Assembly (NCBI GenBank): GCA_902623005.1
Contig: CACNSC010000008.1
Span: forward strand, 24,887-88,886
Direction: 5' to 3'
DNA: 64,000 bases
Origin: an uncultured Coxiella sp.
GTDB taxonomy: Bacteria; Pseudomonadota; Gammaproteobacteria; Coxiellales; Coxiellaceae
Of this stretch, positions 8,969-17,087 are shown in pieces. A program made the position numbers and the translations under genes. The notes under the pieces were generated by a model. That model had not been told where the DNA came from. It saw nothing but the letters and a program-made list of their open reading frames with translations, and did not search any database. Position 1 is the stretch's first letter; each line of letters opens with the position of its first letter.

Positions 8969-9358
8969 CTACTTGACGACACGCAAATGCGGCTTACCGC
9001 CTGTTGGCTGACCATTATGGTCGTCGCCATCAGGTGGTAAATTGTCATCTTCTTCATCAGTAAACACCATACCACGACCATTCTCGTAGGCATAAAGCGC
9101 AAGAATAGCCGACATTGGTAAAATGATATGACGCGTGACGCCTGAAAATCTTGCTTTAAATTCAACGTGCTCGTTGCCCATCTCAAGATCAATAATCGCT
9201 GAAGGCGTCATGTCTAAAATTATTTGACCATCCTCAATATAGTCTTCAGGAACTTCAACATTAGGAACCTGGGCATCAACCATGACATAGGGGGTTAGCT
9301 CACTATCGAGCAACCACTGGTAGATAGCTCGGAATAAATAAGGCTTACTCGAAATCAT
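8969..9358 (-). CDS. sspB: Stringent starvation protein B, ClpXP adaptor
   Basis: A 129-residue SspB, which tethers ssrA-tagged and other substrates to ClpXP. The conserved substrate-binding domain starts KPYLFRAIYQWLLDSELTPY and includes DGQIILDMTPSAI and FKARFSGV. The acidic linker (TDEEDDNLPPDGDD) leads to the ClpX-docking tail LRVVK at the extreme C-terminus. The start used is ATG 9358, with AGGA six to seven bases upstream; the longer frame begins inside sspA without support. It overlaps the end of sspA by 14 bases, the usual sspAB operon. Confidence 0.93.
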   Translation of the reverse strand: MISSKPYLFRAIYQWLLDSELTPYVMVDAQVPNVEVPEDYIEDGQIILDMTPSAIIDLEMGNEHVEFKARFSGVTRHIILPMSAILALYAYENGRGMVFTDEEDDNLPPDGDDHNGQPTGGKPHLRVVK

Positions 9359-9983
9359 CAAAAGTCCTGATTTCACGCTCGGGATCAGATAAACTCGCCT
9401 GAAAAGACTCACGCTCAAAAATACGCTCTTGATAAGCCATAAGTCCTTTAGCGCTTGTAGGCAATGTGATCCCTAGTAATGGCAAACGCCAGAGCAGGGG
9501 TGCAATACTACAATCGACTAAACTAAACTCGTCACTTAAAAAGTAGGGTTTATCGGCAAACACAGGCTCTAAAACAATCAAACCTTCACGCAACTCGCTT
9601 CGAGCAGATTCAACACTAAATTCATCATCGGAATGCAAGATAGTACGCATTAAACTATACCAATCCTGCTCGATACGATGCAGCATCAAACGGGACTTAG
9701 CACGCGCAACAGGGTAAACCGACAACAATGGTGGATGTGGAAAACGCTCATCCAAGTATTCCATAATCACTTGTGGCTCGTATAACACGAGTTCACGATC
9801 GACTAACGTTGGTAGCGTGTTGTAGGGGTTAAGATGCAATAGATCTTCCGAAGGGTGGTTGATATCAACACTGGTGACCTCAACGGCAACTGCTTTTTCA
9901 GCTAAGACAATTCGAACTTTATGACTATCAGGGTCCATGGCACCTGAATATAGGTTCATGACCGAACGCTTGACTAAACTCAT
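9345..9983 (-). CDS. sspA: Stringent starvation protein A (RNA polymerase-associated)
   Basis: A 212-residue glutathione-S-transferase-fold protein that binds RNA polymerase and supports stationary-phase and acid-stress gene expression; in several pathogens it also affects virulence genes. It matches the family end to end: KRSVMNLYSGAMDPDSHKVR, LPTLVDRELVLYEPQVIMEY, ERFPHPPLLSVYPVARAKSR and SDEFSLVDCSIAPLLWRLP. The SspA surface loop around PHPPL is present. It is encoded downstream of rplM-rpsI, from which a terminator-like hairpin separates it, and overlaps sspB by 14 bases. Confidence 0.94.
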   Translation of the reverse strand: MSLVKRSVMNLYSGAMDPDSHKVRIVLAEKAVAVEVTSVDINHPSEDLLHLNPYNTLPTLVDRELVLYEPQVIMEYLDERFPHPPLLSVYPVARAKSRLMLHRIEQDWYSLMRTILHSDDEFSVESARSELREGLIVLEPVFADKPYFLSDEFSLVDCSIAPLLWRLPLLGITLPTSAKGLMAYQERIFERESFQASLSDPEREIRTFDDFE

Positions 9984-10014
9984 AGATTTTCCCCTAACAT
10001 CCCTGAAGATAAAC

Positions 10015-10054
10015 GAAAAAGAACTGCTTCTACATTAAGTGAGAAAGCAGCTCT
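10015..10054 (-). terminator. Terminator after rplM-rpsI
   Basis: On the minus strand, AGAGCTGCTT pairs with AAGCAGTTCT (one G-U pair) around a 15-base loop and is followed by TTTTT. It lies 29 bases past the rpsI stop and before the sspA start, and would separate the ribosomal operon from sspAB. Confidence 0.7.
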
Positions 10055-10082
10055 ATCACCCGTAAAAAACTCAACAACTCGA

Positions 10083-10553
10083 TTAACGTTTGGAGAACTG
10101 ACTACCTTTACGGGCCTTATGACGACCAACTTTCTTACGCTCCACAACTCTTGAATCACGAGTTACATAACCGGCTTTACGCAAGCGACGATGCCAAGTT
10201 TCTGATTCTGTAGTAGCGCTATCTGCAACGATGTCTTCAATGGAGTCATTTGCCGGCGCTTTATTTTTTGCTTCGTATGCAACCAGTGCACGTGTGATGC
10301 CGTGACGAATCGCACCTGCTTGACCACTGATACCACCACCTGTCACGGTAACGTAGATATCGAATTGCTGCTCGCAGTTGAGGATAACTAAAGGCTGACG
10401 GACGACAATTCTTGAGGTTTCTCTTCCAAAAAACTCTTCTAGAGTTCGGTTATTGATAGTGATCTTGCCAGTACCAGGGCGTAGAAAGACACGTGCAGTC
10501 GATGACTTGCGGCGGCCTGTACCATAAGATTGTTCAATAGTTGCTTGCTTCAT
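10083..10553 (-). CDS. rpsI: 30S ribosomal protein uS9, with internal acidic insertion
   Basis: A 156-residue S9, about 25 residues longer than the usual 128-132. Both ends match the family: [18 protein letters not shown] at the start, [19 protein letters not shown] in the middle, and [20 protein letters not shown] and the SKR end that reaches the P-site tRNA. Between ALVAYE and LRKAGY lie 27-28 residues (about 95-122, nucleotides about 10191-10271) where E. coli has about five. The insert is rich in D, E, S, T and A. The reading frame stays intact, so it is an insertion and not a frameshift. The gene lies 13 bases after rplM. Confidence 0.95.
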   Translation of the reverse strand: MKQATIEQSYGTGRRKSSTARVFLRPGTGKITINNRTLEEFFGRETSRIVVRQPLVILNCEQQFDIYVTVTGGGISGQAGAIRHGITRALVAYEAKNKAPANDSIEDIVADSATTESETWHRRLRKAGYVTRDSRVVERKKVGRHKARKGSQFSKR

Positions 10554-10566
10554 TTAAATTAGCCTC

Positions 10567-10998
10567 TTAAATAACGTCTAATAATTCGGGTTGTTGTGCG
10601 GCATGCGGATGATCAGATCCAGCATAGACTTTAAGGTTACGAAACATATCTCTGCCTAAAGGCCCTTTTGGCAACATACCCTTAATTGCTTTTTCTACGA
10701 TCATAGTTGGTTTCTTGGCTTGCAACTTTTCAAATGAAATGCTTTTGATACCACCAGGATAACCACTATGCCTGTGATAAATCTTGTCAGTAGTTTTGTT
10801 ACCAGTGACTTTGATTTTCTCGGCATTGATGACGATGATTCGATCTCCAGTGATGGCATGAGGCGTGTATTCCGCTTTATGCTTGCCACGTAATCGCGAT
10901 GCAATTACGCTGGATAGACGACCTAATGTTTTATCTGTCGCGTCAACTAGAAACCATTTTTCGGGAACTGACTGCGAATTTGCCATGTACGTTTTCAT
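10567..10998 (-). CDS. rplM: 50S ribosomal protein uL13
   Basis: A 143-residue L13, early-assembly protein of the large subunit. The start is ATG 10998 ([20 protein letters not shown]) with an AGG about eight bases upstream; the 22-residue longer frame from 11064 has no ribosome site and falls in the promoter region. Conserved segments include [38 protein letters not shown] and [19 protein letters not shown]. Standard rplM-rpsI pair. Confidence 0.95.
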   Translation of the reverse strand: MKTYMANSQSVPEKWFLVDATDKTLGRLSSVIASRLRGKHKAEYTPHAITGDRIIVINAEKIKVTGNKTTDKIYHRHSGYPGGIKSISFEKLQAKKPTMIVEKAIKGMLPKGPLGRDMFRNLKVYAGSDHPHAAQQPELLDVI

Positions 10999-11378
10999 GT
11001 TTAACCTGAGCACTCTGAATGAAGAATTGGCAAAGATACTACAACAGCACTTAAATTTAAACAACTTTTTTCAGCCAAGTAAAAAGCCCGTAAACATCGC
11101 TTTTACCGATGAAATCTGACTTAATAATAACCAAAATTCGCGCTGTATTTTCCGATATCCCATTCAATGATACACCCGAGATTTAACAATTTAAGTCTTA
11201 AAAAACCACACTGAACCGACTTTTCGCAAAATCATAATCAAAACAATAGTAAATTTATCCCTATAAAACACTGATTTATGTGTTTTTTTATTCGCTTTTT
11301 TTAAAAACTGTGCTATTTTCTATTTCTTTAAGAGTTCACGTAACTCATTGTATTAAACTGTAAAAAGGGGACGTTTAC
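10999..11378. other. 380-base gene-free region between rplM and the HU-like gene
   Basis: A very AT-rich divergent intergenic region. It contains the likely rplM promoter (11036-11064, minus strand) and, on the plus strand, the leader of the HU-like gene, with a possible TGC-TATTTT extended -10 at 11311-11319 and a AAGGGG ribosome site near 11365. The short frames here are very AT-rich or overlap rplM and were not accepted as genes. Confidence 0.5.
11036..11064 (-). promoter_or_regulatory. Candidate sigma-70 promoter of rplM-rpsI
   Basis: On the minus strand, TTGTTT (11064-11059) and TAGTAT (11041-11036) are separated by 17 bases, placing a start about 30 bases before the rplM ATG. Both hexamers are only partial matches to consensus. 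Confidence 0.4.
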
Positions 11379-11816
11379 ATGCCTGCACGTAAAAAAGCAA
11401 AACCAGCAAAAAAAGCTGCTGCTAAAAAAACTGTTAAAAAGACTGTTGCTAAAAAGAAAGCTGTTGCAAAAAAAGCACCAGTTAAGAAAGCATTACCAAC
11501 TACGGCTATCAAAGCTGCGATGAACAAATCGCAATCCATCACATATATCACCGAAAATACGGGCTTAAGCAAAAAAGAAGTAACTTCCGTGTTTGACACA
11601 CTAGGTAATTTAATGCACCGCCACCTGAAGAAAAACGCAGCTGGTGAATTCACACTACCAGGTCTGATGAAATGCACGGTTAAACGCAAACCTGCAACCA
11701 AAGCCCGCAAAGGTATTAACCCTTTCACTGGCGAAGAAATGATGTTTAAAGCGAAACCTGCACGCAACGTGGTTAAAGTTCGCCCATTGAAACGCGTCAA
11801 AGAAATGGCTGAATAA
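11379..11816 (+). CDS. HU-family DNA-binding protein with histone H1-like Lys-rich N-terminal tail
   Basis: A 145-residue nucleoid protein in two parts. Residues 1 to about 48 are nearly all Lys, Ala, Val and Pro in KKxxAKK-type repeats, like the C-terminal tail of histone H1. Residues about 50-145 are an HU/IHF-type domain: ITYITENTGLSKKEVTSVFD, AAGEFTLPGL, KPATKARKGINPFTGEE, FKAKPARNVVKVRPLK. The chain should bind DNA non-specifically and compact it. Such tailed HU proteins occur in several gamma- and betaproteobacteria including intracellular ones. It is a single gene behind an AAGGGG site, and a strong hairpin follows it. Confidence 0.85.
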   Translation: MPARKKAKPAKKAAAKKTVKKTVAKKKAVAKKAPVKKALPTTAIKAAMNKSQSITYITENTGLSKKEVTSVFDTLGNLMHRHLKKNAAGEFTLPGLMKCTVKRKPATKARKGINPFTGEEMMFKAKPARNVVKVRPLKRVKEMAE

Positions 11817-11823
11817 TTTTTAC

Positions 11824-11859
11824 GGCAGCCCCTTAATCCATTAAAATCAAGGGGTTGCC
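11824..11859 (+). terminator. Rho-independent terminator-like hairpin after the HU-like gene
   Basis: GGCAGCCCCTT and AAGGGGTTGCC form an 11-bp stem with one G-U pair, starting eight bases past the stop codon. The following T-run is weak (ATATTTTCCTT), so termination may be partial. Confidence 0.7.
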
Positions 11860-11948
11860 AATATTTTCCTTGCTATCAGTTAGTCTTCCTCACCAGCGCT
11901 TACTGTTCTTAGTCAATTCCACCAATACACCCTCAAAAATCATAAAAA

Positions 11949-11981
11949 TTTAATATTATCTTAAGGGTTGTTAGGTATCAT
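11949..11981 (+). promoter_or_regulatory. PmrA-type direct repeat and -10 element upstream of the 12.0 kb orphan gene
   Basis: TTTAAT (11949-11954), five bases, then CTTAAG (11960-11965): an exact YTTAAK-N5-YTTAAK. TATCAT follows after 10 bases (11976-11981) as a -10 candidate, with no good -35 hexamer, as expected for an activator-dependent promoter. The first half also matches 8 of 9 positions of the Legionella/Coxiella PmrA half-site cTTAATatT. Confidence 0.45.
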
Positions 11982-12036
11982 AGCTCTATTCGTATTTAAC
12001 GATCACATTTGATGATCCCAACAGAGCGTTTGAATA

Positions 12037-13389
12037 ATGAACTTTGAAGATTCTTATTATGGGTTGATGGACCTTCCTAGTGGAGCAGTCAATGAAGCGG
12101 AAAGACTGGCCCGAGACCCCATGAGATTTCTACGCTCGGTACCACTGTTCAGATCAAAGTGGGATTTTGATTGCGCTCAACAAATGGTTCAGCTCAACAA
12201 GAAAAACATTAACCCCTATTCTACAGGAGACTGGTTTCGACGCGTTATATTTTCTCCGCCTGCATTTTTTCTACCAAAAGCGATGTCCCTCAACGAAGAA
12301 GCTGCACGAAATCCCAATAAAGGCCAAAATTCCCATACTATCTCAGAAAGTATTAAAAGGTGTTTTATGGTATGTAGTACTGCAGTATCCGGATATCAGA
12401 CCAGCTATCACGATGATGAAGAAATAAAAAAAGCTGAACAAACACTCAATGAAAAGGGACTCGACAAGGAACTCCTTAAACATGAACGTAGCTTCAGGGG
12501 CTACAATTTTAAATACTCATCTCCTGTAAATAAGTACCTATACACCGTTTACGACACTCAAGTACTCGAAACGCTAACCAGCGCAAGACAGTCGCTTGGG
12601 CTTAAGGCAGATGCATGCCCACAAATACCGCATCTAATTATCAATAACGCTTGTGAGCCAGAGAAATTTAGCGAGCACGACAGCACCATCAACGCTACCA
12701 ACAGGCATATCACGAAACTAAACGATGCATATCATGAGCTTCATACTCTCAATGCAAAATTTAAAGAAATGAAATTTACCAACGATGGGCTACGCTATCT
12801 TGCCAATTCCGAAGATACATATGGCTCGAAGTTGTTTGATGCTGCTCTTAATGATGATGCTTTAAAAACTAAACTTAAGGGTGACCCAGAGCAGGAACTC
12901 ACTGGCAAAGAACGTAGACACTGCCTTGAGGCCACATGCAATCATGTAAGAGAAGCACAAAAACGAATCATGCGACAGATTTGGGATTTACAGATCGAAC
13001 ATGACAAGAATATTAAAAAGATCCAAAGAAGTAGTCTGAGCTCCGCTGATTTCGTTGACCAAAGTTCATTTCATCATTTCAACAACTATTCCGGTGGTGG
13101 CATTAATATCGAAGCTAGAGAAACTGGCTTGCAAATACTAGAGAATGGAAAAGTCGTAGAAACATTGCCATTCACTCTATCTAATGATCAATTTGAAATG
13201 CTTGTTCGAAAATGGAATGAAGATCTTGATAATAAAGACAATCAACTTTTCTGCCAAAGGGTTGACTCACACAGAAAAGTTGATTTCCCAAATAACAAGT
13301 TGAAAGGTGCATTTATCAACTTCATAAAACAAGAAGCGCCTCAGCTAAAAACAGAAAACGTCTCCCTAAATGGAGGGGCGCTAAGATAG
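12037..13389 (+). CDS. Orphan 450-residue protein, candidate secreted effector
   Basis: I recognise no family. The protein is hydrophilic with no signal peptide and no convincing membrane span (only a short hydrophobic stretch, VIFSPPAFFLP, near residue 75). A helical, coiled-coil-like section with NATNRHITKLNDAYHELHTL lies around residues 225-260. The C-terminal third has an LPFTLSNDQFEMLVRKWNED segment. No clear ribosome site precedes the ATG. The gene is isolated, AT-richer by eye than its neighbours, and preceded by a PmrA-type repeat; an inverted repeat covers its end. These are typical traits of Legionellales effector genes, but this is context only. A phage or mobile-element origin is not indicated. 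Confidence 0.7.
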   Translation: MNFEDSYYGLMDLPSGAVNEAERLARDPMRFLRSVPLFRSKWDFDCAQQMVQLNKKNINPYSTGDWFRRVIFSPPAFFLPKAMSLNEEAARNPNKGQNSHTISESIKRCFMVCSTAVSGYQTSYHDDEEIKKAEQTLNEKGLDKELLKHERSFRGYNFKYSSPVNKYLYTVYDTQVLETLTSARQSLGLKADACPQIPHLIINNACEPEKFSEHDSTINATNRHITKLNDAYHELHTLNAKFKEMKFTNDGLRYLANSEDTYGSKLFDAALNDDALKTKLKGDPEQELTGKERRHCLEATCNHVREAQKRIMRQIWDLQIEHDKNIKKIQRSSLSSADFVDQSSFHHFNNYSGGGINIEARETGLQILENGKVVETLPFTLSNDQFEMLVRKWNEDLDNKDNQLFCQRVDSHRKVDFPNNKLKGAFINFIKQEAPQLKTENVSLNGGALR

Positions 13390-13409
13390 CGACGTAGCTA
13401 GAGGGAGAC
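13360..13409 (+). repeat. Nested inverted repeats across the end of the orphan gene
   Basis: GTCTCCCT (13360-13367) and AGGGAGAC (13402-13409) are exact inverted copies. Between them CGCTA-AGA-TAGCG (13379-13391) forms a second small hairpin containing the stop codon. No T-run follows. This could be an mRNA 3'-end structure or a weak terminator. Confidence 0.45.
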
Positions 13410-13501
13410 TAGATAGAATGTCACGATAGAAATGAGTTGTTTAGGTAAATTCTAATCCATAGAGCTTGGAAACCAACCGTGTCTTTTATTATCGATGCCT
13501 G

Positions 13502-14095
13502 CTAACCTTTTGGTGTTGATGACCGCTTAATTGCCATAGCATCAGCAGACATATTAACCCGACTTAACACCGCATAATCATCCGCTGACGGCTCATAGCC
13601 CATCACCGACAAGCCTTGGCGGGTTGCCTCCATCCAAATATCCCGCATCATTTTAGGGTGACCATCGACGAGATAAATTCCACCCCAACCACACTGCTGC
13701 GTTAATGCCACCATGTCTCTTGCCGCCATGTAGCGCTGGCGAACGACGGTACCATGAGCTTGCACGCCACCCGAACCCTCATCATCGTCATCGCGATAGT
13801 AACCCCCGAACAATAAACGACCGGGTGATGTACTCATGGCATCACCGTAGTTATAAATGGTCCAACCGGATGACGCCGATGAAACTAAGTCCACTTCTGG
13901 CAGCGGTTGAGCTTTTTGCAATGCATCGGTGATTTGCACAAAAGGACAACGATCAAGAATCCAAATTAAATCGGCTTTGCTGTAGCCGCGTCGAATAAAC
14001 TCGTCCAACTCTAGCGCGCTATCGATGCGCTGCAACATTTGCTCAACTGACTTCAAGTCCAGTGTTGGGTCAAAATCCGAAGGTTGGTCCGTCAT
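13502..14095 (-). CDS. Uncharacterised conserved-looking protein next to feo genes
   Basis: A 197-residue soluble protein with no family I recognise. It begins with an acidic, helical N-terminus (DFDPTLDLKSVEQMLQRIDS) and has GWTIYNYGDAMSTSPGRLLFGG, an acidic loop YYRDDDDEGSGG and a C-terminal CGWGGIYLVDGHPKMMRDIW. The ATG at 14095 has GGGAGC upstream. It is read in the same direction as feoABC with a 41-base gap, so it may be the fourth gene of that transcript. A role in iron handling is only a guess from position. Confidence 0.65.
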   Translation of the reverse strand: MTDQPSDFDPTLDLKSVEQMLQRIDSALELDEFIRRGYSKADLIWILDRCPFVQITDALQKAQPLPEVDLVSSASSGWTIYNYGDAMSTSPGRLLFGGYYRDDDDEGSGGVQAHGTVVRQRYMAARDMVALTQQCGWGGIYLVDGHPKMMRDIWMEATRQGLSVMGYEPSADDYAVLSRVNMSADAMAIKRSSTPKG

Positions 14096-14136
14096 GATAA
14101 GCTCCCTTGATGCAACTGGTTTTATGGTAACTTATT

Positions 14137-14358
14137 TTACGAGCTAACGTAACGATAGGCTTTTGCACAACGCATCGGACAACCCTTGCAACTACCACCA
14201 CCGCAATTAAGCTCTACCGACTCAATCCGACCACGTTCAATCCAATATTGCAGCAGAGGCTCCAGATCACAAGCTTGTTTCTTAAAGTGCATGCTCAGCT
14301 CGGTCATGCTAACGGAAACCCGTTGCTTTAAGTAGTTGCGTAACTCAATCAAAATCAT
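14137..14358 (-). CDS. feoC: FeoC-like transcriptional/accessory protein of ferrous iron uptake
   Basis: A 73-residue winged-helix-type protein beginning MILIELRNYLKQRVSVSMTEL, with a C-terminal Cys cluster, CGGGSCKGCPMRC, that can carry an iron-sulfur cluster in FeoC proteins. FeoC modulates FeoB stability or transcription. It lies 9 bases after feoB and completes a feoA-feoB-feoC operon. Confidence 0.85.
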   Translation of the reverse strand: MILIELRNYLKQRVSVSMTELSMHFKKQACDLEPLLQYWIERGRIESVELNCGGGSCKGCPMRCAKAYRYVSS

Positions 14359-14367
14359 ATAACCCTC

Positions 14368-16668
14368 CTATGGTGATGATGCTGACAACAAGCTAACTTC
14401 CTTTTTCACTGTTGATTTGAGAACAACAACAATCAATGCCAATAATGTTAGCGAGAACACTAGCCAACGAATTGAATCGCCCGGGTGCTCGTAGATAGTG
14501 CCTAACTGGTAACACAGCACCGCACTCACATAGGCAAATCCTGTACTCCAAACTACCGAAAATATAGCCCAACGCATACCGATCTCACGTCGCATCGCCG
14601 CCATGGTTGATACACAGGGGAAGTACAATAAAACAAATAATAGATATGCCAACACGCCGACTGCACCATCAAAATATCGATGCATCACACCATAAACACG
14701 TTGATCCACATCCACACCTGCCTCACTAGCCAGTAATGGATTTTTAATTGCAGCAGCTAATGTACCTAAATTATCTGGAATACTTTGTAACGCCTCAGCA
14801 AAGCTAGCCCATATCGAATCATCTGCTGTTTCTTGTTCATCGACTGCCGGTAAATCAGCTGTGTACAACGTATTTAAGGTACCAACCACGACTTCTTTGG
14901 CCATCACCCCGGTCACCAAACCCACCGTAGCCGGCCAATTATCTTGGGTAATTCCCATGGGTGCAAATACCGGCGTCACTCCGCGACCCACTAGAGATAA
15001 TAATGAATGGGTATTGGCATCATCGGTGCTAAGTTGGCCTGTATCGGTGATTGCATTGAGCCCACCAATGACTAAACACACCGGAATAATCACACGACCG
15101 GCACGAGTGACAAAGGCTTTTAAACGTTGCTGTGTTAAGCGCAACATGGCCGATAAGCGAGGCCAATGATAAGCCGGCAATTCCATAACTAATGGTTGAG
15201 GCTTACCTGGCAGTAAGGTTTTTTGCACAATAAAGCCGGTCAACATAGCGGCAACGATACCCAATACGTACAACATAAATACCCACATGGCACCGTGTTG
15301 AAAAAATGCTGAAACAAACACAGAGAAAATTGCTAAGCGCGCACCACAGGACATAAATGGCATCATTAATACGGTTAAAATCCGCTCACGACGTGACGAC
15401 AGCGCACGCGCGCCCATAACGGCCGGTACGTTGCAACCAAAGCCGACAATCATTGGAACAAAAGAGTGACCAGACAAGCCCAGTGCGGCCATGACCCGGT
15501 CCATCACGAAGGCTGCTCTCGCCATGTATCCTGAGTCTTCCAACAATGATAGAAATAAAAACATCCCACCAATCACTGGAATAAAGGTTAGTGTGGTCGT
15601 GATACCCACGCCAACCCCTTGTGCCAATAATGCAATTGCGGTTGGAGGCAATTGCAAGGCTTCTAATAGGTGTGAAAAACCATCAACGAAAATTGCGCTG
15701 CCAGCTATATCAAAAAAATCTTGGAATGCACCGGCGATATTGATTGAAAAGAAGAAGAGGGCATACATGATAACAAAGAAGATTGGCAAGCCTAAAAAAC
15801 GATTCAGTACGATCCGATCAATACGATCGGTCATTGTGGTTTTTTTTGCCGATTGTTGATTGACCACGTTATTTACGCACTGTTCAATAAAGCCATAACG
15901 AGCGTCTGCCACCATGATGTCTACCGGCTCTTCCATGGCAAAAGATGCTTGTTGACGCTGATGCTCAACCACATTATTCAGCGACAATGGTAGATCGGGC
16001 AGGCAAGTTTGCTCCCCCTCCAACAATCGTAAAATCACCCAACGTGAGAATTGCGATACGTCATCAATCTGTGTTTGCACCGCCTGGTTGATACAGGTTA
16101 TGGCTTTTTCAATGGGATCAGCAAACTGCACCGGAGTTGATGACCTAACGGTTGCTTGCTGCTTGATAACTGCAGCTTGTAACGCCTGTATGCCTTGCTT
16201 ATTGGTTGCCACCATAGGAATCACCGGGCAACCTAAATAACGGGACAGTTGCTGACAATCAACTTGCTTGCCAACTTTAGTCAAACGGTCGGTCATATTT
16301 AGCGCAATTACAACTGGGATATTCAACTCCAGCAATTGCATGGTTAGATACAGGTGCCGCTCTAAATTGGTGGCATCAACTACGTTAATAATGACATCTA
16401 TCGATTCAGAAATTAATGCATGACAGGCAATGCGCTGATCTTCAGCACCCTCGTGTGTCAACGCATTGAGCGCGTACGTTCCAGGTAAATCTAAAACCTG
16501 ATGCGCTTGATGACGAAAATCATAATATCCAGTTTTCTTCTCAACGGTTACGCCGGCCCAGTTACCAACTCGCTGATTCATGCCGGTTAAGGCATTAAAT
16601 AAAGCTGTTTTACCGCAATTGGGGTTACCTGCTAATGCAACCTTTAGGCTGGGATTATGATGATTCAT
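14368..16668 (-). CDS. feoB: Ferrous iron transport protein B (GTPase-permease)
   Basis: A 766-residue inner-membrane Fe(II) transporter. The cytosolic G domain carries G1 GNPNCGKTAL (about residue 12), G3 DLPGTYAL and G4 NMTD. The membrane part has the two Gate-type repeats, with FIPVIGGMFLFLSLLEDSGYMARAAF and CGARLAIFSVF. The ATG at 16668 (MNHHNPSLKVALAGNPNCG) is preferred over an in-frame TTG five codons upstream. It overlaps the end of feoA by 14 bases. Confidence 0.95.
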   Translation of the reverse strand: MNHHNPSLKVALAGNPNCGKTALFNALTGMNQRVGNWAGVTVEKKTGYYDFRHQAHQVLDLPGTYALNALTHEGAEDQRIACHALISESIDVIINVVDATNLERHLYLTMQLLELNIPVVIALNMTDRLTKVGKQVDCQQLSRYLGCPVIPMVATNKQGIQALQAAVIKQQATVRSSTPVQFADPIEKAITCINQAVQTQIDDVSQFSRWVILRLLEGEQTCLPDLPLSLNNVVEHQRQQASFAMEEPVDIMVADARYGFIEQCVNNVVNQQSAKKTTMTDRIDRIVLNRFLGLPIFFVIMYALFFFSINIAGAFQDFFDIAGSAIFVDGFSHLLEALQLPPTAIALLAQGVGVGITTTLTFIPVIGGMFLFLSLLEDSGYMARAAFVMDRVMAALGLSGHSFVPMIVGFGCNVPAVMGARALSSRRERILTVLMMPFMSCGARLAIFSVFVSAFFQHGAMWVFMLYVLGIVAAMLTGFIVQKTLLPGKPQPLVMELPAYHWPRLSAMLRLTQQRLKAFVTRAGRVIIPVCLVIGGLNAITDTGQLSTDDANTHSLLSLVGRGVTPVFAPMGITQDNWPATVGLVTGVMAKEVVVGTLNTLYTADLPAVDEQETADDSIWASFAEALQSIPDNLGTLAAAIKNPLLASEAGVDVDQRVYGVMHRYFDGAVGVLAYLLFVLLYFPCVSTMAAMRREIGMRWAIFSVVWSTGFAYVSAVLCYQLGTIYEHPGDSIRWLVFSLTLLALIVVVLKSTVKKEVSLLSASSP

Positions 16669-16900
16669 GCTGCATCCATTCAATATTCAAAGCACTTAAT
16701 TCTGCTTTCCGCAGCGTCAAGTGATCATTATTTAACCTAACTACCAGAGGATCTCCCAATGGTGCGCGACGAATGACAACAAATTCAGCACGAGGACGCA
16801 TGCCTAACGCGATCAATTGAGCACGATAAAAACAACTGCAATCCGCTTGAAAACTGACAATACGGCCTTTCATACCAACCGTGATGCGCTGCTGTGCCAT
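16655..16900 (-). CDS. feoA: Ferrous iron transport protein A
   Basis: An 81-residue SH3-like FeoA that supports FeoB. It includes QLIALGMRPRAEFVVIRRAPLGDP-type family core (GMRPRAEF, APLGDPLVVR) and the terminal LRKAELSAL. The start is ATG 16900, five bases after AGGAG; the longer frame would cross the Fur-box-like site. First gene of the feo operon. Confidence 0.9.
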   Translation of the reverse strand: MAQQRITVGMKGRIVSFQADCSCFYRAQLIALGMRPRAEFVVIRRAPLGDPLVVRLNNDHLTLRKAELSALNIEWMQHESS

Positions 16901-16935
16901 GACACTCCTGCAAGAAAAACTAGGGGATTTACAAT

Positions 16936-16950
16936 TGAGAACGATTCCCA
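16936..16950 (-). promoter_or_regulatory. Fur-box-like site upstream of feoA
   Basis: TGAGAACGATTCCCA matches the 7-1-7 Fur consensus TGATAATNATTATCA at 11 of 14 defined positions. It is 36 bases before the feoA start, where Fe-Fur would block transcription under iron-replete conditions. Confidence 0.7.
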
Positions 16951-17087
16951 TTAGCGGGCATTATGATGACAACACTCAACGCTGTCAAGGCAGCTTCAAA
17001 CGGTCTATATGCAATGGATATTCAGTGGCTATAGGCATTGCCCAGCGCCCACCCTAACCATGCATTGAGAATATCTAGGAAGAAATA

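Noticed and set aside
10865..11119. 84-codon plus-strand ORF over the rplM start
   Set aside because: Mostly antisense to rplM, no ribosome site, and no protein features.
11160..11215. Further TTTAA-type repeats between rplM and the HU-like gene
   Set aside because: Half-sites read TTTAAC and TTTAAG with a 2-base gap, so they do not fit the YTTAAK-N5-YTTAAK rule and reflect local AT-richness.
11375..11800. Long minus-strand ORF opposite the HU-like gene
   Set aside because: Its hydrophobic Phe/Ala/Leu-rich translation is the mirror of the Lys-rich poly-A tail; no ribosome site and the opposite strand has a clear family match.
12167..12427. 86-codon ORF in another frame of the orphan gene
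   Set aside because: Overlaps the larger ORF completely and has no separate start signal.
15491..15859. Plus-strand ORF of 122 codons inside feoB
   Set aside because: Antisense shadow of the membrane domain of FeoB; no start signal.
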